Part shown: positions 57,540-64,000 of the stretch, in pieces
Layout of the letters: each line of letters starts with the position of its first letter
Numbering within the stretch: position 1 is the stretch's first letter
Source: Saccharothrix sp. NRRL B-16314
GTDB taxonomy: Bacteria > Actinomycetota > Actinomycetes > Mycobacteriales > Pseudonocardiaceae
Reading direction: 5' to 3'
Assembly: GCF_000716595.1 (NCBI RefSeq)
Contig: NZ_JNXC01000001.1
Coordinates: 1 to 64,000 of the forward strand
Length of the DNA: 64,000 nt
Program-made: the position numbers and the translations under genes
Notes under the pieces: generated by a model
The model's database searches: none
What the model saw: only the letters and a program-made list of their open reading frames with translations
Told to the model about the DNA's origin: nothing

Positions 57540-57960
57540 TGGGATGGTCGGCCTGGTGGCAACCGACTCGCTCGACAACCGGCCCGACCCGCAACCGACC
57601 CGACCTGCGCCGGTCCGCTCGACGCCCGGCCTGATGGATAACCGGCCCGACCGGCAACCGACCCGACCCGACGGACAACCGGCCGGCTCGACGGCGAGCC
57701 TGATGGATAACCGCTCGACCCACAGCCGGCCCGCTCAGTGGTCGGCCCGACCCACAGCCGGCCCGCTCAGTAATCGGCTCGACCCACCGCCGGCCCGACC
57801 CACGGCCAGCCCGACCCACAGCCGGCCCGACCCACAGCCGGCCCGCTCAGTGATCGGCCCGACCGACCGACCGCCCGATCAACGGTTGACCCGACTGACA
57901 ACGGGTCTGATCGGCAGCCGGCGCGGTGGATCGACCGGCTTCGCAGGTATCCGGCGAGCG
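57540..57960. repeat. Degenerate minisatellite of CCGACCCACAGCCGGCCCG-type units
   Basis: About 400 bases of interspersed units such as CCGACCCACAGCCGG, CCCGCTCAGT and GCCTGATGGATAACC, several of them exact duplicates. Long frames are open on both strands only because the units have few stops; codon use is abnormal. I see no gene here. The array separates bpa from the galactan exporter and its promoter region (57961-58111). Confidence 0.75.
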
Positions 57961-58111
57961 GCCGACCAGCGGTGACTACCAACAGTAGGCGTGCGATCAC
58001 CATCAGGTGGCCGTGCGGACAGTAAGGGTCGGGGCCCCGACAGTGGGGGTGACCTCACCGTGACAGCCCGGCGACAGCCGCACCACCCCGTCGCCGGTAG
58101 TCTCAATCCTC

Positions 58112-59032
58112 GTGCAACCCACGAGTACGGTCGACCGACCAGAGGCTCCCCTCGCACCAAACTCGCGCACGTTCGCGCGTGCGTTCGCCGATGTGCGCGA
58201 CGCCTGGCACCATCGCGAGCTCTGGGCCCACCTGGGCTGGCAGGACATCAAGCAGCGCTACCGCCGCTCGGTGATCGGCCCCCTCTGGATCACCATCTCG
58301 ATGGGCACCACGGCGCTCGCGCTCGGTCTGCTGTACTCGCAGCTCTTCGGGCAGGAGCTGGACACGTTCCTGCCCTACGTGACGGCCGGCTTCATCATCT
58401 GGAACTTCATCCTCGGCGTGGTCTCCGAGGGCACCGACGTGTTCATCGCCAACGAAGGGCTGATCAAGCACCTTCCGGCGCCGGTGACGGTGCACGTGCT
58501 GCGCATGGTGTGGCGGCAGGTGTTGTTCTTCGGGCACAACCTGGTCGTCTACTTCATCGTGCTCGCCGTCTTCTACCCGGCGCTCACGCAGCCGTACTCG
58601 ATGGTCGGCGACGAGCTCAACAGCCACCCCGGCATCTCGTGGACCATGGTCCTGGCCATCCCGGCGTTCGCGCTGATCGTGGTCAACGCGGTGTGGGTGG
58701 CGCTGCTGTTCGGCATCATCAGCACCCGGTTCCGGGACATCCCGCCGGTGATCCACAGCTTCATCAACCTGATCTTCTTCATGACGCCGATCGTCTGGCA
58801 CGTCGGTGTGCTGAACAAGGTCACCGGCGGCAGCGGCGAGGGCAACTGGAAAGTGCTGATCGCCGAACTGAACCCGCTCTACCACTTCGTGGAGATCGTC
58901 CGCGCGCCCTTGCTCGGGCACACGCAGGACTGGCACCACTGGGTCGTCGTCGGCGGGTTCACCATCGTGGGCTGGGCACTGGCGTTGATCGCCATGCGCA
59001 ACTACCGTGCCCGCGTCTCCTACTGGGTCTGA
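58112..59032 (+). CDS. wzm: Galactan/O-antigen ABC exporter permease (Wzm type)
   Basis: A 306-residue membrane protein with about six spans. FADVRDAWHHRELWAHLGWQ, then DIKQRYRRSVIGPLWITISM is the conserved cytosolic start of ABC-2 polysaccharide exporters, followed by spans such as FLPYVTAGFIIWNFILGVVS and FALIVVNAVWVALLFGIIST. By analogy with mycobacterial Rv3783 it should export the lipid-linked galactan precursor of arabinogalactan. GTG start with TAGTCT upstream. It is followed immediately by wzt and glfT1, forming one unit. Confidence 0.9.
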   Translation: MQPTSTVDRPEAPLAPNSRTFARAFADVRDAWHHRELWAHLGWQDIKQRYRRSVIGPLWITISMGTTALALGLLYSQLFGQELDTFLPYVTAGFIIWNFILGVVSEGTDVFIANEGLIKHLPAPVTVHVLRMVWRQVLFFGHNLVVYFIVLAVFYPALTQPYSMVGDELNSHPGISWTMVLAIPAFALIVVNAVWVALLFGIISTRFRDIPPVIHSFINLIFFMTPIVWHVGVLNKVTGGSGEGNWKVLIAELNPLYHFVEIVRAPLLGHTQDWHHWVVVGGFTIVGWALALIAMRNYRARVSYWV

Positions 59033-59047
59033 GTGAGGCCGCAACAC

Positions 59048-59863
59048 ATGGTTGGCATCGACGTTTGGAACGCCTCGGTCGACTTCCCGATCTTCGACGC
59101 CAAGTCGAGGTCGCTGAAGAAGCTCGCGCTGGGCAAGGTGGGCGGCAAGATCGGCTCCGAGGGCCGCGTCCCGATAATCGAAGCGCTGCACGACATCAAC
59201 ATCTCGCTGCGGCACGGTGACCGGGTCGGCCTCGTCGGGCACAACGGCGCGGGCAAGTCCACGCTGCTGCGACTGCTCGCGGGCATCTACGAGCCCACGC
59301 GGGGCAGTTCGCGCATCGTCGGCAAGGTCGCGCCGGTGTTCGACCTCGGCGTCGGCATGGACCCGGAGATCTCGGGCTTCGAGAACATCATGATCCGCGG
59401 CCTCTTCCTCGGCATGAGCCGCAAGGAGATGGAGAAGCGGGTCGACGACATCGCGGAGTTCACCGAACTCGGCGACTACCTCTCGATGCCGCTGCGCACC
59501 TACTCCACGGGTATGCGGGTGCGGCTGGCGCTGGGCGTGGTCACGTCGATCGACCCGGAGATCCTGCTCCTGGACGAGGGCATCGGCGCGGTCGACGCGG
59601 CGTTCCTGGAGAAGGCCCGGGACCGGCTGAACGACCTCGTGAAGCGGTCCGGCATCCTGGTGTTCGCCTCGCACTCGGACGACTTCCTGGTCGAGCTGTG
59701 CACCACGGCCATCTGGATGGACGAGGGCCAGGTCAAGATGCACGGCTCGCTGCGCGACGTGGTCACCTCCTACAAGGGGCGTGACCCGTACGAGCACCTG
59801 AGCGAGGCGACGCTGGAGCGGATCGGTCAACCGCGGGTGCTGAGCGGGAACGGTGGCGAGTAG
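59048..59863 (+). CDS. wzt: Galactan/O-antigen ABC exporter ATPase (Wzt type)
   Basis: A 271-residue ATPase partner. Walker A is RVGLVGHNGAGKSTLLRLLA; the signature is TYSTGMRVRLALGVVTSID; Walker B is PEILLLDEGIGAVDAAFLE; and FASHSDDFLVELCTTAIWMD holds the switch His. The signature's Tyr-Ser-Thr-Gly-Met is typical for polysaccharide exporters. No C-terminal carbohydrate-binding domain is present, as in mycobacterial Rv3781. The ATG at 59048 has GAGG nine bases upstream; the GTG directly after the permease stop is an alternative start. Confidence 0.93.
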   Translation: MVGIDVWNASVDFPIFDAKSRSLKKLALGKVGGKIGSEGRVPIIEALHDINISLRHGDRVGLVGHNGAGKSTLLRLLAGIYEPTRGSSRIVGKVAPVFDLGVGMDPEISGFENIMIRGLFLGMSRKEMEKRVDDIAEFTELGDYLSMPLRTYSTGMRVRLALGVVTSIDPEILLLDEGIGAVDAAFLEKARDRLNDLVKRSGILVFASHSDDFLVELCTTAIWMDEGQVKMHGSLRDVVTSYKGRDPYEHLSEATLERIGQPRVLSGNGGE

Positions 59864-60769
59864 GTGAGCTTGGTGAGCGCACTGCCGAAGGGCTCCGTCG
59901 TCGGTGTGGTGGTGACCCGGCACCGCCGGGAGCTGCTGGCCGACTCCTTGAAGGTCCTCGCGTCGCAGACCAGAGCGCTCGACCACCTGGTGGTGGTGGA
60001 CAACGGGCCGGACCAGCCGGTGGACGACCTGGTCGCGCAGTGCCCGATCCCGACCACCTACCTGGCCTCGCACCGCAACCTCGGTGGCGCGGGCGGGTTC
60101 GCGTTGGGGATGCTGCACGCCCTGTCGTTGGGCGCGGACTGGCTGTGGCTGGCCGACGACGACGGGCGGCCGGCGGACGAGACGGTGCTCGCCGTGCTGC
60201 TGGAGGAGGCGAACCGGCGTCAGCTGGCCGCCATCTCGCCGGTGGTGGCGAACATCGACCGGCCGGAGAAGCTGGCGTTCCCGCTGCGGCGCGGGCTGAC
60301 GTGGAAGCGGAACGCGGCCGAGCTGGGCACGGACTTCCTGCCCGGGATCGCGTCGCTGTTCAACGGGGCGCTGTTCAAGGCGTCCACGGTCGACGTCATC
60401 GGCGTGCCGGACTACCGGCTGTTCTTCCGCGGTGACGAGGTGGAGATCCACCGCCGGCTGGTGCGCACCGGGCTGCCGTTCGGGACGTCGTTGAAGGTCA
60501 CCTACCTGCACCCGGACGGGTCGGACGAGTTCAAGCCGATGCTCGGCGGGCGGTTCCACGCGCAGGACCCGGAGAACGCCGTCAAGCGCTACTACACCTA
60601 CCGCAACCGGGGTTACCTGCTGTCGCAGCCGGGGATGCGGAAGCTGGGTCTGCTGGAGGCGTTCCGGTTCGGGCTGTACTTCCTCGGGGTGCGGCGCGAC
60701 CCGAAGGCGTTCGTGGAGTGGCTGAAGCTGGTGCGGCTCGGGCAGCGGGAGCGCTTCTTCCGCAAGTGA
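59864..60769 (+). CDS. glfT1: Galactofuranosyltransferase GlfT1-like
   Basis: A 301-residue GT2-family transferase, length close to mycobacterial GlfT1 (Rv3782). SVVGVVVTRHRRELLADSLK begins the GT-A fold, LDHLVVVDNGPDQPVDDL follows, and LWLADDDGRPADETVL holds the Asp triad for UDP-galactofuranose and metal. HRNLGGAGGFALGMLHALSL is shared with GlfT2-type enzymes. GlfT1 adds the first galactofuranose residues to the decaprenyl-linked rhamnosyl-GlcNAc primer. GTG starts one base after the wzt stop, so it is in the export operon. Confidence 0.9.
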   Translation: MSLVSALPKGSVVGVVVTRHRRELLADSLKVLASQTRALDHLVVVDNGPDQPVDDLVAQCPIPTTYLASHRNLGGAGGFALGMLHALSLGADWLWLADDDGRPADETVLAVLLEEANRRQLAAISPVVANIDRPEKLAFPLRRGLTWKRNAAELGTDFLPGIASLFNGALFKASTVDVIGVPDYRLFFRGDEVEIHRRLVRTGLPFGTSLKVTYLHPDGSDEFKPMLGGRFHAQDPENAVKRYYTYRNRGYLLSQPGMRKLGLLEAFRFGLYFLGVRRDPKAFVEWLKLVRLGQRERFFRK

Positions 60770-60857
60770 CCCGGCGGTCGTGTCCAGCTCGACGCGTTCA
60801 GCTCCACGCTCCACGCTCGGCGTGAGGCGGGATCGCGGACGGTGACGTGAGCCGGTT

Positions 60858-61148
60858 CTACGGCTTGATCCCGGGGTTCGTCGGGTAGTGGTGCGCGCGG
60901 GTGTCGTGCGCGGAGGCCAGTGCGAGGTTGTAGCCGCAGCCCGTGCACACCGCCGCGTCGTGCCCCACCGCACGGCCGCAGGACGGGCAGTCACGGGTCC
61001 GGTGCGGGCTGACCAGCCACAGGGCGCCGAGCACGACGTCCGCCGCGACCCAGAGGACGACCGCCAGGGGACCGCCACCGGCGACGACCCAGACCAGGAA
61101 CAGCGCGTTGGCCACGAGGGTCGCCCACACCAGGGCCGGGAATCGCAT
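60858..61148 (-). CDS. Small membrane protein with C-terminal zinc ribbon
   Basis: A 96-residue protein. Two spans (PALVWATLVANALFLVWVVA and GPLAVVLWVAADVVLGALWL) are followed by a zinc ribbon CPSCGRAVGHDAAVCTGCGY, then a His-rich tail. AAGGAG precedes the ATG at five bases. The ribbon may bind zinc or scaffold a partner in the membrane. I know no function. It lies between the glfT1 and glfT2 genes. Confidence 0.8.
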   Translation of the reverse strand: MRFPALVWATLVANALFLVWVVAGGGPLAVVLWVAADVVLGALWLVSPHRTRDCPSCGRAVGHDAAVCTGCGYNLALASAHDTRAHHYPTNPGIKP

Positions 61149-61271
61149 GCCGGCTCCTTCCGGAGCAGTGGCGCTCGCGACACCACGAGCGCGTGGTGGT
61201 CCGAATGGAGTATGGACCGCCCGCGCGCACCGGGTAAAGGGGTGGCGAGGGGACGCCACCCCGTCAGGTGG

Positions 61272-63128
61272 TCAGCGGTTCTCGAACACCTTGCGCCACT
61301 GCTCGGCCGACGTGAGGTCGGGCAGGGCGTCCCGGTAGAGCCTGCGCAGCCGCGGCCACTCCCGGCCGAGCCGGCGGTAGTTGCGGACCGCGCGGGCCAT
61401 CAGGGTGCGGAACTGCTCCGGGTCGCGCTTGTAGAACGCGACCCCGGTGCCGTCGGCGGTGGAGACGGTGGCGCTGTCCAGGTTGCCCAGCAGGAACCAC
61501 CGGGCGTTCAGCGCCGGCACGTTGAGCTGGGGCCGGTCACCGGCGGACGGCTGCGGGGGCCGCAGGTTGTGCAGCACGGACTTCGCCGCCCGCACCGCGA
61601 TGGTCGCCTTGCCCTTCGACGGCTGGAGCAGCGCCTCGGCGCGCACCATGTCGAACGTCGGCGGCGGGAACTCGCGGGCCGATTCCAGGCGCTGGGCGTC
61701 GCCGTACTCGGAGCGCAGGGCGCGCACCATCGGCAACGCCGTCCGCAGCGAGTCGAACAGCCCCGCCGGCCCGGCCAGGAAGTCCTCCAGGGCCTTCTGC
61801 TGCAACGCCACCGTCGAGTACTCCATCGACAGCAGGTGCCGCAGCGACAGCTTCAACCCGTGCTTCACGATCCCCGACCGCACGTCGTACGGGCTGTGCA
61901 GCGCCGCCAGGACGAGCCGGTTGCGGGTGTGGAAGTACGCCTGCCAGTCCGTCGAGTCGTTCTTGTCCGTCCACGGCATGTGCCACACCGCAGAACCCGG
62001 CAGCGACACCGTGGGGAAGCCGTGCTCCAGCGCCCGCAGCGAGTACTCGGCGTCGTCCCACTTGATGAACAGGGGCAGCGGGTAGCCGATCTGCCGCACG
62101 ACCTCGCGCGGGACCAGGCACATCCACCAGCCGTTGTACGTGGCGTCGACGCGCGGGTGCAGGGCGGGCGTCTCGCGCAGCGGCGACGTGCCGAAGTCGT
62201 GGTCGTTGACCGCACCCGGCGCGGCCCGCCAGAAGCACGTGCCCAGGTCCACGATCTCCGCCGAGCTGTGCAGCCGGGTCCGGGCCTGGAGGTTCAGCAT
62301 GTGGCTGCCGACGATGACCGGTGACGCCGCCGCCCGCGCGAACGCGTTGGACCGCAGCACCGCCTCCGGCTCCAGCCGGATGTCGTCGTCCATCAGCATG
62401 ACCTGGTCGACGTCGGTGTTCTCGACCGCCTCGAACATGCCCCGGGTGAACCCGCCGGAGCCGCCGAGGTTGTCCTGCTCGATGACCTCGAGCCGGTCGC
62501 CGAGACCGGCCGCCGCCTCGGCGAAGCCCGGCACGGACCGGACCTTCGCGGTGCTCTGGTCGGCGATGAACACCTTGCCCAGCACGTCGAGCACGGCCGG
62601 GTCGCTGCCCAGCGCGCGCAACGCCTCGACCGCGTCGTCCGGCCTCATGCTGGCCATGCTGACCGCGACGGTCTTCGCGGGCAGCGGCTCGCGCACCGCC
62701 CACTCGGCTTCGTCGATCTCCAGCACGGCCTCGTGCGTGAACGCGTCGAACCAGATCAGCCCGCCGTCCTCGAACGGCTTCAGCGACACCGGGAACTCGA
62801 GCGTCGTCCAGTCCGCCGCGTCCCGGACGAACGAACCTTCCAGGTGCACGATGTCACCGCTCGGCTTGGAGCGGTACACGTCGACCCGGCCGGAGCCGCG
62901 CACCCGCATCCGGAGCACGACCTCGTCGACGACCGTCCAGCGCTTCCAGTAGCTGGCCGGGAACGCGTTGAAGTACGTCGCGAACGACACCTTCGCGTGC
63001 TCGGGCACGGTGAGCCACCGGCGGGAACCGACCTGGCAGTGCACGTTCTCCGGTTCGTCCAGGTACATCGGCCGGACGTCGAGCGGGTCGTCGTCTCTCG
63101 GCAGGATGATCCGGTGCACTGCGTCCAC
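61272..63128 (-). CDS. glfT2: Galactofuranosyltransferase GlfT2-like
   Basis: A 618-residue enzyme, near the mycobacterial GlfT2 (Rv3808c) length. An N-terminal beta-barrel (VHCQVGSRRWLTVPEHAKVS, KVSFATYFNAFPASYWKRWT) precedes the GT-A catalytic domain: LEVIEQDNLGGSGGFTRGMF, VDQVMLMDDDIRLEPEAVLR with the Asp triad, and VWHMPWTDKNDSTDWQAYFH. The C-terminal helices mediate tetramerisation. GlfT2 alternates beta-1,5 and beta-1,6 galactofuranose additions onto the galactan. GGAGGG lies six bases before the GTG. The gene is tandem with a second copy upstream on the same strand. Confidence 0.93.
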   Translation of the reverse strand: MDAVHRIILPRDDDPLDVRPMYLDEPENVHCQVGSRRWLTVPEHAKVSFATYFNAFPASYWKRWTVVDEVVLRMRVRGSGRVDVYRSKPSGDIVHLEGSFVRDAADWTTLEFPVSLKPFEDGGLIWFDAFTHEAVLEIDEAEWAVREPLPAKTVAVSMASMRPDDAVEALRALGSDPAVLDVLGKVFIADQSTAKVRSVPGFAEAAAGLGDRLEVIEQDNLGGSGGFTRGMFEAVENTDVDQVMLMDDDIRLEPEAVLRSNAFARAAASPVIVGSHMLNLQARTRLHSSAEIVDLGTCFWRAAPGAVNDHDFGTSPLRETPALHPRVDATYNGWWMCLVPREVVRQIGYPLPLFIKWDDAEYSLRALEHGFPTVSLPGSAVWHMPWTDKNDSTDWQAYFHTRNRLVLAALHSPYDVRSGIVKHGLKLSLRHLLSMEYSTVALQQKALEDFLAGPAGLFDSLRTALPMVRALRSEYGDAQRLESAREFPPPTFDMVRAEALLQPSKGKATIAVRAAKSVLHNLRPPQPSAGDRPQLNVPALNARWFLLGNLDSATVSTADGTGVAFYKRDPEQFRTLMARAVRNYRRLGREWPRLRRLYRDALPDLTSAEQWRKVFENR

Positions 63129-63184
63129 GAGGGGCCCTCCGGTGAGAAGCGGGGCGGACCGGGTTCGGCCGCCCCGCTGCGGGA

Positions 63185-64000
63185 TCACAGGTCGTACAAC
63201 CGCTTCCAGTTGTCCCGGCTGGTCAGGTCGTCCATCGCCTCGCGGTAGGCGTGCTGCATCTCGGGAGCGCGCTGGTACAGCTCCTTGAGCAGCCTGGTGC
63301 CCTGCTTGCCGAGCCGGATGGCCAGCTCGCGGTCGCGGCGGCGCACCCGCACGCCCTCCTGGGACGCGTCGGTCACCACCGCGGTGTTGAAGGTGGACAC
63401 GTGCCACCAGGCGGCGTCGCCCGCGGGGATCGCGCCCACGTCGTGCGTCGACTTGCCGAGGAACTGGCCGACGAGCCGCTTGGCCAGCACCGCGATGTGC
63501 TTCCGGGGCGCGCCCGGCGACGGGATCATCGGCAGGTCGCCGGACGAGATGCCGGGCACCTCGGACGCCGGGTGCCTGATGGTCTCCGGGAACTCGGCGC
63601 GCAGCTTGCGGATCTCCGACGCCGCCTCGACACCGCCGTCACGCAGGATCGACGGTCCCTTGAGGAAGTCCTCGATGGCCTTCAGCTGGGTCGCCGCCAG
63701 GCCGTACTGCATGGCGACCAGGTAGGTGGCGAGCTGCGCGGCCATGGACCGGCAGATGCGCTTCGGCTCGAACCGGCCGTGCAGCGCCGACGTGATGAGG
63801 GCGTTGCGCAGGTTGAAGTACCGGTGCCAGTCGTCCCAGTCCTTCCAGTGGAAGTCGGCGTGCCACACGCCGGCGCCGGGCAGGGTCACCGTGGCGAAGC
63901 CGTTGGCCCGCGCGCGGTAGCCGTACTCGATGTCGTCCCACTGGAAGAACATCGGCAGCGGGTAGCCGACGGCCTTCACGATCTCCGACGGGATGAGGCA
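63185..64000 (-). CDS. Second GlfT2-like transferase, cut by the window edge
   Basis: The last 271 or so residues of a paralogue of the neighbouring glfT2. VGYPLPMFFQWDDIEYGYRA, VWHADFHWKDWDDWHRYFNL, the WWHVSTFNTAVVTDASQEGV block and MDDLTSRDNWKRLYDL match the corresponding parts of the other copy (for example IGYPLPLFIKWDDAEYSLRA). The reading frame continues beyond base 64000, so the N-terminus and Asp triad are not visible. Stop and the next start are 57 bases apart, suggesting one operon, with this copy first. Confidence 0.88.
   Translation of the reverse strand, partial: CLIPSEIVKAVGYPLPMFFQWDDIEYGYRARANGFATVTLPGAGVWHADFHWKDWDDWHRYFNLRNALITSALHGRFEPKRICRSMAAQLATYLVAMQYGLAATQLKAIEDFLKGPSILRDGGVEAASEIRKLRAEFPETIRHPASEVPGISSGDLPMIPSPGAPRKHIAVLAKRLVGQFLGKSTHDVGAIPAGDAAWWHVSTFNTAVVTDASQEGVRVRRRDRELAIRLGKQGTRLLKELYQRAPEMQHAYREAMDDLTSRDNWKRLYDL

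Noticed and set aside
57544..57975. 143-residue Arg/Pro/Thr frame in the repeat block
   Set aside because: Composition follows the repeat unit, no ribosome site and no codon bias.
58103..61186. 1027-residue minus-strand frame across wzm, wzt and glfT1
   Set aside because: Antisense of three clearly identified genes; His/Gln/Arg-rich with no domain.
1..64000. Insertion sequences, integrases or prophage genes
   Set aside because: No transposase-like, integrase-like or phage structural motifs were found on either strand, and no flanking target duplications around the accessory segments.

Overview
The window is high-GC actinobacterial chromosome, most likely from the Pseudonocardiales (Saccharothrix, Actinosynnema or Lentzea-like). 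The galactan export and polymerisation genes (ABC exporter, GlfT1-like and GlfT2-like transferases) point to an arabinogalactan wall. A Bpa/PafE-type proteasome activator ends in GQYL. tadA, tyrA, the pat/hisC-type aminotransferase, the quinone oxidoreductase, the class V aminotransferase and bpa recall the Mycobacterium tuberculosis Rv3752-Rv3783 neighbourhood. No transposase, integrase, prophage or CRISPR array was seen; the genus is not resolved.

Layout. 0-6.4 kb: an iron-regulated siderophore-binding lipoprotein, tRNA-Ser(GGA), secreted proteins, a large extracellular nuclease, a perfect SOS-type box with a tiny ORF, small membrane or secreted genes, and tRNA-Ser(CGA). 6.5-15.3 kb: tadA and its partner, an M20 amidohydrolase, a 15-bp minisatellite, tyrA, two tandem FN3-like membrane-anchored proteins and a thiolase. 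15.2-28.4 kb: a glycolipid-binding protein with a tiny antitoxin-like gene, a sortase-anchored thioester adhesin, a C5 cytosine methyltransferase, an ATP-grasp protein, an epimerase, RNase Z, a serine hydrolase, a beta-helix glycosidase candidate and an XRE/membrane protein/oxidoreductase operon behind a 32-bp palindrome.

28.9-35.3 kb is the most unusual part. A Crp/Fnr regulator keeps a cyclic-nucleotide-binding cassette. It is followed by four tightly packed genes: a class III nucleotide-cyclase-like protein, a P-loop (STAND-like) ATPase with helical repeats, an SPFH-like coiled-coil protein and a DUF4407-type membrane protein. Overlapping stop and start codons and one terminal hairpin support co-transcription. 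I propose an undescribed cyclic-nucleotide-linked membrane stress or defence system.

35.7-64 kb: tRNA-Arg and tRNA-Ser(GCT), acetoacetyl-CoA synthetase, a type VII-secretion-like trio with an extreme Ala/Pro pentapeptide repeat, metabolic and regulatory genes, secreted hydrolases (5'-nucleotidase, M28 aminopeptidase, neutral zinc metallopeptidase), tRNA-Ser(TGA), a small accessory patch with a decayed duplicate, then the bpa-galactan segment. The window ends inside a second GlfT2-like gene.

Many genes begin 6-7 nt after a TANNNT-like hexamer, so leaderless transcription appears common. Functions are inferred from sequence reading alone; no database search was run.
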